The notes beneath the pieces are model-generated. The model was not told the origin of the DNA and made no database searches. It saw only the letters and a program-made list of their open reading frames with translations. DNA of 64,000 bases, from NCBI RefSeq assembly GCF_002994745.2, contig NC_037093.1, forward strand, positions 12,194,400-12,258,399, given 5' to 3'. This document shows, in pieces, positions 46,263 to 59,898 of the stretch. The DNA comes from Rosa chinensis (taxonomy: Eukaryota; Streptophyta; Magnoliopsida; Rosales; Rosaceae). The translations under genes and the position numbers were made by a program. How positions within the stretch are numbered: the first letter of the stretch is position 1; the number at the start of each line of letters is the position of its first letter.

Positions 46263-49200
46263 CTTCCACGAATGGATAATGTCATGATATCTGTTTTCTG
46301 TTTCACAGCATATTCTCATAAGTACATGAATGTCAAATGCGGAAAACTGATGTGATCATTTGTTTCCAATAAATAATTAGCAACAATAATAAAATGGAGA
46401 ATAAAACAGCCCTGAGGCCTGAGAGTGAGAAAGAAAAAAGGGGTGGTAGCCATTGCCACACTAAACAAGGAGATTTGTGTTGTTAAACATGCTAGTACCT
46501 TGTTCTCCAATAATACATGCTATTACCTTTTAAAGTGTTTACATCAGACTTCCTTATCTTAAGCAATGAACAGCACTGGAAATTTAGGTAAAAACCTAAA
46601 ACATTTTTATAACAAAAGCATTAAATGGTTAAGTTGATAGGCATGGCTAACATCAGTGTCGGATATGCTTCAATGAGTATATCACATAGTCTCCTAAAAT
46701 AAGTAGGCGTTAAAGTTTAAAAAAGAACAAAAATAAAACACCTAGTAACAAAAAGTTCAAAAACCTAGCAAGGTGTTAGAGAAGATGCAAATTTGACTCT
46801 AGATTCAGAGTCACAGTTTTAGAGATACTTCCCTTAACTTTTCATCATCTTTGCAACAGAATTTTATGTTACAGTTTACGACAAACATTAAAATATCAAT
46901 ACTATTTTTCTTTTTCTTTTTTTGAGTAAATTTAATATCTCAATAATTCAAAGCTTGTCAGCAGGGGAAAACTTATATCATACCTCATCACCAGCTGAAG
47001 CTTGGAGAATAGCATCGGGTACTGAAGTAGAGAAGAAATGATGCCCCCAGTTACTTAAATCTTCCTCTAGAGGTGTCCCGATCTGAGAAAAGAAAATATT
47101 TCTGTACAGTTAAGAAATGAAGTGTAGAAGGGTATTAGTACAGTACCTATGACAATTACAAAAACCAACCTGCTTTTCTGAGCTCTTTAACTTCTGTAAG
47201 CATCCAGTAATTTCTGCAAATCCACCTATATCAGAGATTTCTAGTGCAGACTCGCTGCTTTTATAAGTTGATTGGTTTATATCTTCCTCTGCTGTACTCT
47301 GAGGTGTATCATGATAAGTTTGACAACGGTTGCAGTTCATCTTCTCATGCACATCAGACCTATAAAAAAATTTATAACACCCATTAACAGGATGAATTAC
47401 AGCGGCATGAAAACAACATTTGACATTCAGTTTAACCAGCATTTCCAGCAAAAACAAAAACAAAAACAAAACAAAAAAACTCAAAAGGGTAAAGACAATT
47501 ACCAAACACAAATGCAAAGCTTCATTCCCAGACATAAAAAGAATTTTCTAGTACTTTATTACCTACTGTGGTACAGGTGCTGGCTAAATGCTTACATGCA
47601 TGACCTAGCACTGTTGTGATACATATGCTAAGTTTACTCTTATATGAGTTATATCCTACTGTTCTACATAGAAGTTTAGGAACTTCCATTGAAACTATGT
47701 ATAAGATTTTCAACTGTAAATGAAAAGTGAAAGCTATCACTAATCCATATATACAAAAAGATAAGTAATGAAATGTATCAATATTGGTTCCACCAATTCA
47801 AGTTCAAAACCCATGGTTCCAAAACTTGAACAACCTTTTCATTAAATTCTTTCTTATAGCAGATATATAGATGATGATATTGCAGTAAAGCACAAGACCT
47901 GGAAAGGGATTTCAAGATAGAGGAGATGACATTACCTCACATTCTCATGAAATGTGAACAAATCGCGTAGGTCCTCAATTGAAAGATTCCCCTGGAACAA
48001 AAATACTTCTGTATAAAATATATTTAAACTTTTAAAGGAAACAAACAATCACTAAGAAGGAAACAGCTACAAATCCAGACCTGTGCCATCGGGCTATCGG
48101 CTTGTTCCTTCTGAATAACTTTTTGAAGCCCTTCTTTTGACATCTGACGTTGGTAGACCTGTAGAAGATGAGGATGATTTATTAAAAATAAGAATCATAA
48201 AAGATTAATTGCATTGATCATATAAATGCAGAATGAAACAAATGATAATAACACAAGAGTGCCACATGAAAACCTTTTCTTCGATTGTTCCAGTACTCAA
48301 AAATCTATAAATGTATACTCTCTTCTTTTGCCCATCCCTCCAAACTCTAGCAGCAGCCTTCACATGGGAAAGATGAAGAAAACAAACAATAAGAATAACC
48401 GTAGGGGACTGCATATTTTATGATCTCTTCTCAGCTGTACATATAAAGCTTAACTTAAACAATTACTTGTTTATCATTCGCTGGATTCCAATCAGGATCA
48501 AACAACACCAGTCGATTTCCGCCTATCAAATTGAGACCACAGCCACCAGCCTTACTGCTTAAGAGAAATGCAAATTCAACCTACAAAATGTTCCGGTTAC
48601 AATTATTTATCATAAATAAACCCAAATCCTAAGAGAAACATAAAGAAGAAATTTAAAGAATCTGTTTGCATTAGAAAGTATATACCTTTGAGGGGTCATT
48701 GAATTGGTTTACTAATTTCTGTCTTTTACTGATAGAAGTTGTTCCGTCAAGCCTCAAATATGGGTATCTTCTTTCTCGGCATAATTGGGCAAAAAGGTCC
48801 AGTGTCTGATACATGACATTAACATACAAAAGGACAAGTTGAAGCCTAGTTCCTTCCACAGAGAACTTGTGGAAATGAATGCGTATGACCAAATGTTGAA
48901 TTTAGATATTAAAGTGTTTCCTTTTGAAAAAGAGATAACTTAATTAACACAAAATAAACATAAGTGCAGCATCAGTTAACAAGCAAGTCACCAGAGGTTC
49001 CATTATAACCTTTAACATCTGCTAATAAAATAACTAACACCGCATTACACTTAAGGATTGACAAATGACTAAATAAGCAACAGTCACCAGTAGAGAACTC
49101 CATAAGAAAACATCAGATTTCAGGTATTGTATTTACTCTTCTAAGAGCAGTAGACCAAGTAAACATTTTCCATCTAATCATGGATGGGTCAAAAAGGGGA

Positions 49201-52200
49201 AGAGAATCAAATGACCAAAATGATACTTGCACCAGAAATTAGAAAGGGTCCAATTTTCAAAGGTCTTTTATCCAACCTCAAGATATTTTCAATGAAAGAA
49301 AGTACAGAACCAGTCACCAACTTCAAGATTAGCAAAATTGAGATATTAGGGTATATTGTCTGAATGAAAACAGAAAAATTTGGGCTTTCTTCTAATTACA
49401 TATACCACCGTATTTTAACAAGGAAAGAAGTCTCCTAATTGATGGTGATGATCTATTATTTGAAAAACATATGCTGCCTCCAGACCAGAAAGAACAAGAG
49501 GCTGAGAAGATATATGGATATACACACACTCACATTATGTTCTAGAATCATTGCACAACATTACCTGCGTATAGTTTGAGACAAGGACAATACGGTCATC
49601 AGTCTTCTTTCGTAATTGGGCAAGTAACCTAGCTAAAACATGCATCTTTCCTGACAGTTCAACCCAAGCCCCATCTCCGCCAGTCCATGATCCAGATCTA
49701 ATAGCATAAAAGAAAACTTAAAAATTTTAAAAATAAATATAAAAAGTGATGTGTTGTATGTTGGATTCTCAAATTGGGGGAAAAGACAAAAATACCTTCC
49801 AGAGAACATCTGTGGAGGGAAAAAGCGAATGCAGTCCTCAAAACCTGAAGTTCCTGGACTTCCACTTTTTATAGTATCATAGATGAGCTACAAGATGAAC
49901 ACCTTTCATGAGGATGAAAGCAACCAAACTCTAACTTGAAATAAATAACTGTGAAGGTAGAAGAGGTAAGCAAAAAGTCCAATCCTAATGACTATATCTG
50001 GGAAATTTATATAATCCAAACTCCCTGAAAGCCTATGTCCAAGAGTCCAGAGCATACATGGTTTTTGTTGGATCTGAATTTCCCTTTTGTACTTGAAAAA
50101 AAAAAAAAGAGATGATCTGTATGTGGATGCTTATAAAGACAATAAAAATATGTTTTAAAAGAAAAATCAAGGGGGGTATTAATATTTCATACCAAGAATA
50201 TCACGTGTCCCAGTATAGATCCAAACTATCCCAATCAAATCATGAATGTGCATGCATATGTATCAGAATGTCTATATATATGACATACCTTTGGATGATT
50301 GCATAGCTTCTTTAAAGCAGTTATATAAGCTAATATTTTTGTTTGCTTTGTGTCTTCTGAGATTGCTCGTTTAACCTGTACTTGAGAGAAACAAATAAAC
50401 CATTCCCTGTCAAACAGTCTGTTCATTAACTCCAAAAGTTCAGCATCTATGAGAAACTACTTGTGAGACCACTAAACGAGAACGCACATTTTTGGAATGT
50501 ATAAAATGGTTATAAAGGTCCAATTGGAGAGGAGTCAACTTGCAACAGACAACTTCAATTATCTGCAAGAGGAGAACAAAACACAGATATTCAGAAGTAA
50601 ACAAACTTTGAAACAAAAATGAATAATATAAGTAATCGTGTCTGAGCAAAAATTTTGACCGTCTCTCTTAGAGAAAGTTGCAACTATAGAAAAGTGTATC
50701 TACCTGGACATCCATTACAGTATAAACCTATGAAGTTCCATCATGCTAATGAAAGTAAGGTTTATGGTTTAGGGAATGATAACACATAGAGTAGATAGAG
50801 TAAGCAACTTCTACTTTTAGATCCACTACTACTCTCATTCCTGTCATAAGTTCCTGTAATTACACTCACAGATGATTTTTCTTTTCAATTTTATAATAAT
50901 AGACTTATTTTCCACAAGTGTGAATATACATCTGTATTGCCTAACTGCAAAAGGCGCAAACTATTGATCAGCATGGACACCCAGGGAAGGTGATAAAACT
51001 TGGAACTCAGATGGCAAACAGTTTGTACATCAAACTTAAAGTGATGGGTCATTAACTATGTTCACATGCACCAACATATGCAGTGAAGGTGATAAAACTC
51101 AAAAGACATATAGGTCCCAGAACGTAGAGGGTATGTAAACTATTCCAGTTTGTAAATGAAACTAATTAACTATGTTCTGACACACACACAACATATCCAT
51201 AATTTTTTGGTATATAGTCCAGATAAGTGGCATACCTTTGGTGGCAGGTGATTTGAAAGTAGTGCATTAGTCCTCCGCAGTATAAACTGCAAAAGTATAT
51301 TGAATAATAAACAAGATGCTGATTTGCAAAATATAATGATTCACAACTCCTACACTTGATGGACGATGCTGATACAACTCTTTTTAGGAAAGTCAGGTCA
51401 AACGTACTTAAGATATCCAGTAAGCAATTCCCATTTAAGAGCTAAAAATTTAATGAATCAGGTTACCTGATTAACTTTTGCACTGAGTTCTGAAGAGCGC
51501 TCAAGACCTAGTTTCCTCTCTTCTTCACAGGCATTAGGTTCTCTTCCACAAATGATAGGTGCCTTCACAGAATATGTATGTAAATGTCAATGGTGGGAAA
51601 AGTAGAAATTTGTTGTCTTTTTCACCAAATGATTTTTTATTTTTACCAAAAAGTAGAAAAGTAATTAATATAGCTTTAATATTTGGCATATTTCAATCAT
51701 AAGATAATCCTCAAACACTTGCAATTCCAAAAATGTTACTGTGCATGGCATACTAATTAGTTTTTTATATATAAATATTTATATATGTGTGTGTGTGCGC
51801 GAGCAAGCAAAACAATATTGCTATAAAGAACTTATTTTTCAGACCAAAAAAACATATAACTCATTTTAATAGATTCGTAGTTAGCTTTGTTTTGAAAGGG
51901 AGTAGAAAGAGAGAAAGAAAAAGAAACTAATAACAAAGGAAACAATAAACATGATATGAAACATCCTTAAGGGTCACAAGGGCTCTATAGAAATGTATGA
52001 CAACCAGCTCACCTCATAGTAGCGACGAAAATGTGCAGCATCACCTAAGATTCCTGGATTAGTGAAGTTGACCATGGCAAAGAACTCTTCTAGGTCATTC
52101 TGCACATTGTATATGGAGGGAAATGAGTAACAACTTGGAATCATGAGACATCATACAAAATTGAGTCCTACCTGCATTGGAGTTCCTGACAACAAAATCC

Positions 52201-54307
52201 TCCGCTTGCATGAAAGAGCAGCCAATGCCTGACAGAATATTCATGTATGGTTTCAGGGGGGAATTTCCCAAAATAGTATTAATAATGAATGACAGATAGA
52301 CATGAAACTTTAGGCATCATACCCTATTCGTCATCGTTTGGTCATTCTTTAGCCTGTGAGCCTCATCACATATAAGAAGGTCACACGATTCACTGTGGCT
52401 AAACTTTGTACAATGCATTCGGAATGTTTCGTAAGAAACAATTAGAACCTGAAGTGGATAGATTGTGAGTGCAACCTTTAAAGATAAATGTCAGACTATT
52501 ACACAAATTTTACCTGCAAACGGCTGCGAGCACTTGTGAACTGATCAATTCCAGAAACAACATCATCTCTGGTACTTTCACACAGAGCAATGAGGCAAAC
52601 TCTGTCTCCGACCCACTTCTTTATCTCAGCCTCCCAATTGCTCACAAGACTGGTGGGAGTGACTATAATGGCCTTTTTAACCATTGATTTCCCATCAAAC
52701 CCTTGGTAAAGAAGGGTATAAAGTAATGTGATTGACTGCAATGTCTTTCCCAAACTGCAAAAGTATCAAGATTAAGAACAAACCTGAGGGCATGATCCCT
52801 AGACCAGACATAAACACATAAAAGAAATAGATATAAATCCATAGGGGGGGGGGAGAGAGAGAGAGAGAGTGGACTACCCCATATCATCTGCAAGAATACA
52901 TCCATGTATATTTGCAGCACTATTTATGCCCGCAGCACAATCAAACATGAATTGAACCCCTTCTCTGCATCAAAACTTCATCTCATCAATTAAAAGCAAC
53001 CACAACCATTTGAGAGCACAAGGTAAATTAGAACTTTTAAAAATTTATAGACCCTCATCCAAATAAGCAAAATAGTTGACATTTTGGCATGGAAAACATC
53101 AAATTGAAAGAGCTTCATAAAAAGAATATCGATGTACAATTTGACAAAAGTTACGTTATACTCGTAGCAATGATAGAATGTAGTCATGTGAATTATTATA
53201 AAATAAAAAAAATAGAACATCCAAAAGAAAAACAAAATGATAATCAGCTTTAGGATCTAGAGAAAACCTTTGATGTGGTCGAAGGAAACGAACAAGCAGA
53301 GGGTCCACTACTATCTGCACCATATTAGCATCCCCATCCTCGAATTCTTCAGGTTGCCACAAGACCAAAGGATCAATTCCAGGTGGCAGGGTCACACTCT
53401 CTTCCACTACATCTTTCTCAGCATCATTTGGCAAACTAGGAAACCTCTCAATAACTGGAAAAAACGGTGCACTTGATGAACCGCCCCAGGGAACAAACCG
53501 TCTGCGTGCTGAGAGACGCCGAGCGAGCTGGTCATTTCCATCATCATAGCCTTTGGAGCATGGTGGTTTAAACGGTTTCCTACAAACTGTTGCTCCTTCC
53601 GTCACCGACAGAACTCGTGGAAGAAGAGGCTGTCTTTTCACCACAAGGTTGCCGCTGATAAAACACCAATGCCACAAATTTCAGTTCAAATACAGAAATT
53701 TTGAAATAGCAAAAACCCAATACCAACAATTCCAACCCCAACCAGCCTATTTAACCCTCCAATGACGAAACAATTCCGCGATAAAAAAACCTAAATTGAA
53801 TCCACAGAGCATATTTCAAGCAATATCATTTCTTAGAAACTAAAACAATCTGAACTACCCTATGATCAAAACTCTTGTTTTTCTTTTAATTTCAACTATT
53901 TTCACAGAAACCAAAACAATAAAATAAATCCACAAAATCCAAATCAAGCCCAATTCCGCACCACAAACAACAAACCCTAGCAGTAGAAATTGAAAAACTG
54001 CGCAGCTAAATTCATCAACCAAAACAGAAATCAAGCCTAGAAATCAGAGGCACCTTAGGAGAGCATCGACATTCTTCGATTTCCGATCTTTTCCGGACGG
54101 CGGCGGAAGCGGAGGGCGGGCCTTGGGTCTCCGACGATTCTCGCGTACGTCGTCGTTTTGAACCTCTGGTTCGTTTTCGAGCTCTTGATCTTCTTCTTCT
54201 TCTTCCTCTCCGAGATCCAAGTCGTGTGGGTCGGCAGTGTAGTCGTCGCTGGAACTGGAATCGGAGGAGGAATCGGAGAGTGAGATGACTTCTTCTTCGT
54301 CTTCCAT
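45399..54307 (-). CDS. RAD54: RAD54, SNF2-family DNA translocase of homologous recombination, 21 coding exons
   Basis: RAD54 partners RAD51 in the nucleus, remodelling DNA during strand invasion. Exons in coding order: 54307-54054, 53654-53268, 52964-52878, 52754-52514, 52448-52323, 52228-52172, 52099-52013, 51562-51467, 51286-51236, 50562-50488, 50375-50289, 49887-49796, 49697-49565, 48805-48686, 48580-48467, 48357-48274, 48158-48081, 47991-47936, 47359-47170, 47082-46984, 45761-45399. They join in frame to 2877 nt, 958 aa, near the known plant RAD54 length (about 910). Residues 1-85 are acidic and Ser-rich. Walker A ADDMGLGKT spans exons 3-4 (about 237-245). DEAH is at about 351-354. C-terminal helicase motifs are clear: [48 protein letters not shown]. 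All introns have GT and AG ends. The last intron carries a foldback element. No disabling change is seen. Confidence 0.95.
45830..46229. mobile_element. 400-bp foldback MITE within a (TA)n microsatellite, RAD54 intron 20
   Basis: The ends are CAGATCCTATCCAGAGCGGA and its inverse. The two arms remain nearly complementary for about 170 bp each, including 'gagctccgct', 'acgtgtgaagttcgagtttt', 'gggtcacttttcggtc' and 'aaattttcagccaaa'. (TA)n runs abut both sides (about 45811-45829 and 46230-46257). No coding capacity. The arrangement recalls the rice Micron elements, which are also flanked by (TA)n; the ends differ as far as I can recall. Confidence 0.9.
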
Positions 54308-57124
54308 ACTTCTCCTTCACACTCTCGCAAACAAAAGGGGGGGCTCTCATTTAAATACCTTCAATTTTTGCATTTTGGCGGGAAAACGTGTGGGCGGCTA
54401 CATGCAAATGACAAATATCTCCCTTCTTTTTCAGATTTCTTTCCTAAGAAATGCTGACGTCAGCGTGGACACAGGTCCCGCGTTACTCTACAGCGAGTCG
54501 AACCAAACTACTAGGTCAATTCTCTTCTCAGTTATCAGTATTAATTAAGCCAATAAGTCTTATGGTTAAATTTTCAAAAACCCTGCAAATACCCCTCTCT
54601 TTATATAACTTCACAGCAAATCAATTAAATAAAATAAGGGTAAAAGGGTAATGGTACAAGCAGCTGTAAGGATTATACGGACGGCGAGGATTACACAAAC
54701 CGTTACAGTTCTTTGATTTGCCGTTTTCATTCTCGGTGCCTCCATTTATGTGTAGAATATATTGTAGAATCCAATTGATTCAATTTACTAATCCAATCGT
54801 TTTCATACTTTTTGCGTTTGTCTTTATTTTTTGTTGCCGTTTAGGCCTCTGTATATTTGTTAAGGTGTATGATTTTGACTCCGGCTCTAACGATTGATTC
54901 ATTGTCATCTATATACAATACTAATAGTCTAATAATGGACTTGCTGACTAAGCGGGTATTCGATGTGTTCTTGGTCGATCATTTACTTATGGGTAATTCA
55001 TGCTAGAGGGATTGATTTATAATTTTTGTAGGTGTTAATAATCTCTTTGTTCTAAATGGATGGACAAAAACTTTTGAGGGAAAGATGATTGAACGTGAAT
55101 ACTGACAGGGATCAAAGTTTTTGCCAAACTTTGAAAAATCTAAGGTGTTTTCATTGCTTGGAATTATTGTCATATTTTGATTCGATGCAACCCAAAAGTC
55201 TGGAGAACTGTAGCTTTGTGGTTTGATGCTTTGTTTTGTTAATTTTAATTGAAGGTTGAGATGCGTAAAAAATATTGATAGAGAACAATTAATGGAAGAT
55301 TACTTATCTCTTTGTGCTTGCTACTCATAAGTTTCTTGGGCTATTTTTTTTTCTCTCAAATAAACAAAGAAGGGTGTTTTTGTTGGTGAATGTACTGGAG
55401 TTTAATTAGAAAAGCGTTCTGTTTTATGTTTTATAATGGAGGAATATCATTCTTGGGTCTAGGCTGTTGTCCAAACAAGTTGTTACTAAGAGTTATATTC
55501 TTGCAGACTTTCAGTACACCAATTTCTCAACTAGAAAGGCTTACTCATCTGATGATCATCAGTATGGTTGTTGATTGTACCACCTCACATTTGAGGTTTT
55601 CCACCTATTGCTCAGGTAACAATAGGTAAACCCCTCGAGTTGTCATGTTTGTCAATATTTCTGTTTTCCTTATTCAAATCTCTACATTTGGATACTACTG
55701 TCCTGTTTGCTTACTTTCTTGGTTCAGATTTCATTGTGTTTCCAATGTTAATTATTGGCAAGATTCTGTCAGTTTTCATGATTCACTGAGTTGGATGTTA
55801 GAGAACCCAAACGCATAGGACAGAGAAGAAGATATAAAACCAAAGACTTGGATACAGTTTTGTTGTACTGTTTCCAATTTATTTATGCTCACGTAAATTT
55901 GGCTTTTTTTTTCCCCCTCCTCTTTGATTTCCTTTTCCACGTCCTTCAATCATGTCTCATGCATCTTCAGCTCCTTATCTTCTTCTCTTTAGTTTTCTCT
56001 CCTTCCCAGCTCCTTTTCCTTTCTGATAATTTCATTTGATACCACCCAATGGTCTAATTTTTCATATACTTGCTGACTTGAAAACCCGACGTTTATTTTA
56101 GAAAATAGAGAATCGATAGTGACCTACTGATAAAGCGATATTTCAAGAATTCAAGTGGTCCGGAAAATATAAACTCTAGGTCCTTATGTTATTATATTGG
56201 GTTTAATGTCATGATCAGTGTTTTGGAGCATGGAGCAGGTTGTGTGAATGAAGGCTTGGTTGTAGGGTTGTGGGATAGAAATAATGAGCCAAAGGAGATA
56301 TTGAGGAGACCACTAAACAGAAGAGATAGCTTTGGCTTGAGCTGGAGCCGAAGCTGGTGAAATGTACTGAAATTATGTTGCGAGTCTACCTTTCATTTTG
56401 TTTTTATTTCATGTTTTTGCGTAATTGTGTACGTTGTATAATGCTTTTGGTAGTATTGACCATTATTGAAAAACACCTACCCAATAGTATCATACAGTGT
56501 ATCTTTTTTCTTCTTTTTCTCGCTCAATTGCTTCATATCGATGTTTATGTATCTCACATGCATTGTTACAGTTCTGTTTTTTTTTCTTTCTTTTTCAAAT
56601 CAAAGTCTTCTAAGAAAGTTTTATCTATTTCGGTATATGATCACTCACCAAATTTATAGAAATGACGTTTGTACCTCATTTACTTACTCTTAAAACACAA
56701 GAAAATAAAGATATTCAGCATCATAAAAGGATTTACAGGAAAAAGAAAAAAGAAAAAAATAATCGCCGAACAACAAGTGAATCCGGAAATTCAATTTTTG
56801 TTGCAATGTAAACCATTAACCAATACAGAAAATGATAATGCTAAATCAAATACAAACTTTATGCACGCGCATGCAGGAAGGCTAGTGTTCAATTATTCCA
56901 ATTGCATGGTGGATAATAATAAAATAGTTAGAATTTATTGCTCTCTTATAAATAGGTCTCTCTTCCACCAAAATTAATCAGAGGGTTGGTTCTCAATCTT
57001 GATATGTTGTTAGAACCCCTTTGAATTAGAATCTTGAATTTGAAGATCAAGTAATAACTATATCATAATATTCAATTAATTTAGTTTAAGAAAATTTCAA
57101 ATCAGATTGTTCTGAATTTACTTT
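54308..57124. other. RAD54 promoter side and AT-rich intergenic region
   Basis: 54308-54350 is the probable RAD54 5'UTR. Beyond it the sequence is AT-rich with several short frames (55390-55629, 55791-56039, 56357-56659, 56669-56977). These are rich in Phe/Leu/Cys from T-rich DNA and have no recognisable domain. A non-coding transcript cannot be excluded, but nothing shows one. Confidence 0.4.
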
Positions 57125-57141
57125 TGTCTTAAATGATGGGT

Positions 57142-58238
57142 CTTTTTTTTTTTTTTTTTGAATAGGATTTGATATTATTAGTCATCAGAGCCATAAAAAC
57201 AGGCCAGAGTCTAACATGCACTTACACAAGAAATCTAGTAAAACCATATAAACCTATCTAAGCCAATACTAAACTCATTAAAATCTAAATGGACGCTCGC
57301 TGGAAAGCAAGCCTAAACCAAGCAAGAACAACCTCGCTATTCTAAGGAAAAATCATTCATATAGTCTAATCTGCCAGCACGTAATTGTAGTACAGATAAC
57401 AACTAGAAACATCTTAGAATAACCCATAGAGATTACTCCAACTTTAAAAGGCTTGTAACCAGATGTCTAATAACAGAGAGACATAAGAAAATGCTAGCTC
57501 TTTCCCCTTAGGGTTGGAGTCAGCACCATCCTTAACCTCTTCAGGAGCCAACAACCTTGGCAATAGGTTGGTCTTGCTCTTCTTGTCCATTGCAGCTTAC
57601 GCAACTAGCCCAAATTTGAACTCCAATCTAGGCCCAAAAGCCCAAGCACCCCTTATTCCAGGTTGAAGCCTAGGCTCAAAAGCCCAAGCCCAAACCCGAG
57701 CAGCCAAGACAGCTGCCCTAGCCCCCAGTAGCCAAACCGCCGCTGCCGCCGTCCATCCCTCCGGCGGCCAATCCCGACCGAGCCTGGCCATGGTGACCTC
57801 AAGCCGCAAACCAAGCAAGCCTTCTAGCAACCTCAACTAGCATCTAAATCCGCCTCCAAACCACCGTTGCCACTACCACCACACCACACCAGCAGACCGC
57901 AGCTGCAGCCCAAGCGATAATCTTTGACGCAAAAACTGACTCAAAGTCTTGCGATTTCGAGACAAAACCGCTACTCCGATTCGCCCTGCAGCCCAGATGA
58001 GAAAACCGCAAGGGCAGCCCTCTTCACTCACCGCCTGGACCGAAATCCACCACCACGATTGGAGAAAAATCCCTCGCTGCACCCACGATCGCCGCAAAGA
58101 TCCCTCCCTACGTCGCCACTGTCCACGATCGCCGCCTTACCGGAAGGAAGAACGCCGCCGCCAGTCGAAACCTAGGTTTCGAAAACCAAGGTTTCACCGA
58201 GAATCTCGGATCTCCTTCTTGATTATTTAAAAAAAAAA
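57142..58238 (-). mobile_element. LINE-like non-LTR insertion with 17-bp TSD
   Basis: 1097 bp between perfect 17-bp duplications TGTCTTAAATGATGGGT (57125-57141 and 58239-58255). On the minus strand it ends in an A18 tail preceded by 'aatatcaaatcctattc', and its 5' half is GC-rich. A short frame, MDKKSKTNLLPRLLAPEEVK and on, is read near 57590-57455. No RT or endonuclease is present. A run of 10 A residues lies at the other end, so orientation is favoured but not certain. General layout resembles the insertion at 29179-30468. Confidence 0.85.
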
Positions 58239-58316
58239 TGTCTTAAATGATGGGTACGGTCATGTATACCCTATAAATTATTATTTTTACTTAATTGTTT
58301 TAGGTAAATTATAAAA

Positions 58317-58360
58317 CTATATAAGCAATATAAGGAAATTTCCTTATATTGCTTATATAG
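58317..58360. repeat. Perfect 44-bp palindrome
   Basis: The left half CTATATAAGCAATATAAGGA plus AA is followed with no spacer by its exact reverse complement. It lies between the LINE-like insertion and a tandem duplication. Confidence 0.95.
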
Positions 58361-58365
58361 GAAAC

Positions 58366-58669
58366 AATTTAATTGAATGTTATATTTGGTTGGAGGAGGT
58401 AAGAAGAGTATTTATTTATTTATTTTTCATTTTTTTTCTTTGTCTTTATTTATCTTTTCATATAACTTCACAAAATCTATTAATAATTGAAAAAAATTAG
58501 AGGTTCAAATATCAAATTTAATTGAATGTTATATTTGGTTGGAGGAGGTAAGAAGAGTATTTATTTATTTATTTTTCATTTTTTTTTCTTTGTCTTTATT
58601 TATCTTTTCATATAACTTCACAAAATCTATTAATAATTGAAAAAAATTAGAGGTTCAAATATCAAATTT
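58366..58669. repeat. 149-bp tandem duplication
   Basis: Two adjacent copies (58366-58514 and 58515 to about 58669) begin AATTTAATTGAATGTTATAT and include 'ggttggaggaggtaagaag' and a (TTTA)n run. They are nearly identical; I see mainly a one-base T-run length change. Confidence 0.93.
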
Positions 58670-59898
58670 GGAGGTCCAACTAGAACCACATAGACCTTCT
58701 AAATTGTTAGTTGGACCTCCTTTCATATTTTGACACACTAAACTTTCAACTTTGCCCAAAATTTTTTATTTTTCTGTCTACACCTCCTGCTCTTCTATCA
58801 GCTTCACAACACTCATTTATGGTGATACCACAGCAACTATATCACTCTCTCTCTCGCCCCTATCCAATATGTCAAACTCTAATTAGGTTAATTAGTTTAA
58901 GATTCGCACTTTCGCAGTAGTTGAATCAGAGCAATTATTTAAGACCAGGGACTTTCATCTTTCGTTTTATATCAAGTCCATCCGTTCCCTAAAGTCACAG
59001 GCATTTTCCATGCCAAACACTTGACATGAACGTGTCCCACTCTCTTTTGAGTTTTGCCTAGAGAAGAGAACCACTCTCCTTTGCCCACTTAAAGACTAAA
59101 GTTCCAAAATTAACGGCTACAAGAAAGAACAAGAGAGAGTGGGACTCTATATTTTATTTTATACCAAATAAAAGCTGCCATAGCAGGCTAAGACTTGCAG
59201 ACGGTTCATCTTTTTCATCGCCTACCCTTTTTCCTCTTTCTAGTCATCATTACAGATTATTGCAGAGGCACAAAGCACGGATCTTTGAATACTTGATGCT
59301 TCATAATATTCTCAGAAACTTGAGGGGAGTGAGATAGAGAGAGAGAAGAAGAAAGAGGAGAGAGTTGCGGAGAAGAGAGGAGAGAAGGTCGCGAACCGAG
59401 AGAGGCGGAGACAGAGAGAAACATGACTCAGAGGAGATAGACGGCAAGCGCCTAACCCGCCCAGACCCGCTTAGCAACGCCCACGCCCGCCTAGGACCTC
59501 CCAAGCCGGCCGAATTCCCGCCTACTTCACCCGACTTTGAAGAAATCGAGTCGGTCTCCATTAGGCGCCTAGGCCGATTTTTAGAACCATATACAACCAA
59601 AAATTTACATGCTGTTTGGAGCCCATCTTATAGTAAATTCACAAATTCAAACACTTGAATCGATATCCAAATATTTACAAGCTATTGTAACAATATTCCT
59701 CAGAGCCACAACTCTGTACCAAAAACACTGCTATCACTTTCTCATTCCTTCAGTCAGCAATTTTAAGTACCGAATTGAACTTCCAGATATCAAAACTTCA
59801 GTTCTAACTGAAATAAGATCGTTTTGAGCAATGACTGTTTAGTTTAATCAAAACCTAAGATAAGATGGGATGAACAAAGAAGAATCCTACAGAATTTT
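58670..59898. other. Intergenic; purine-rich tract and a GC-rich repeat fragment
   Basis: 59325-59440 is a long GA-rich tract. 59450-59600 is GC-rich with 'gcgcctaggccgatttttag', a phrase typical of a dispersed plant repeat, but I could not find its boundaries. The final part should hold the 3'UTR of the minus-strand gene. Confidence 0.4.

Noticed and set aside
55390..56977. Four ORFs of 79-102 codons between RAD54 and the LINE-like insertion
   Set aside because: T-rich hydrophobic translations without domains, signals or splice consistency.
59365..59658. 97-codon ORF over GA-rich and GC-rich sequence
   Set aside because: Low-complexity start and a dispersed-repeat end; no support as a gene.
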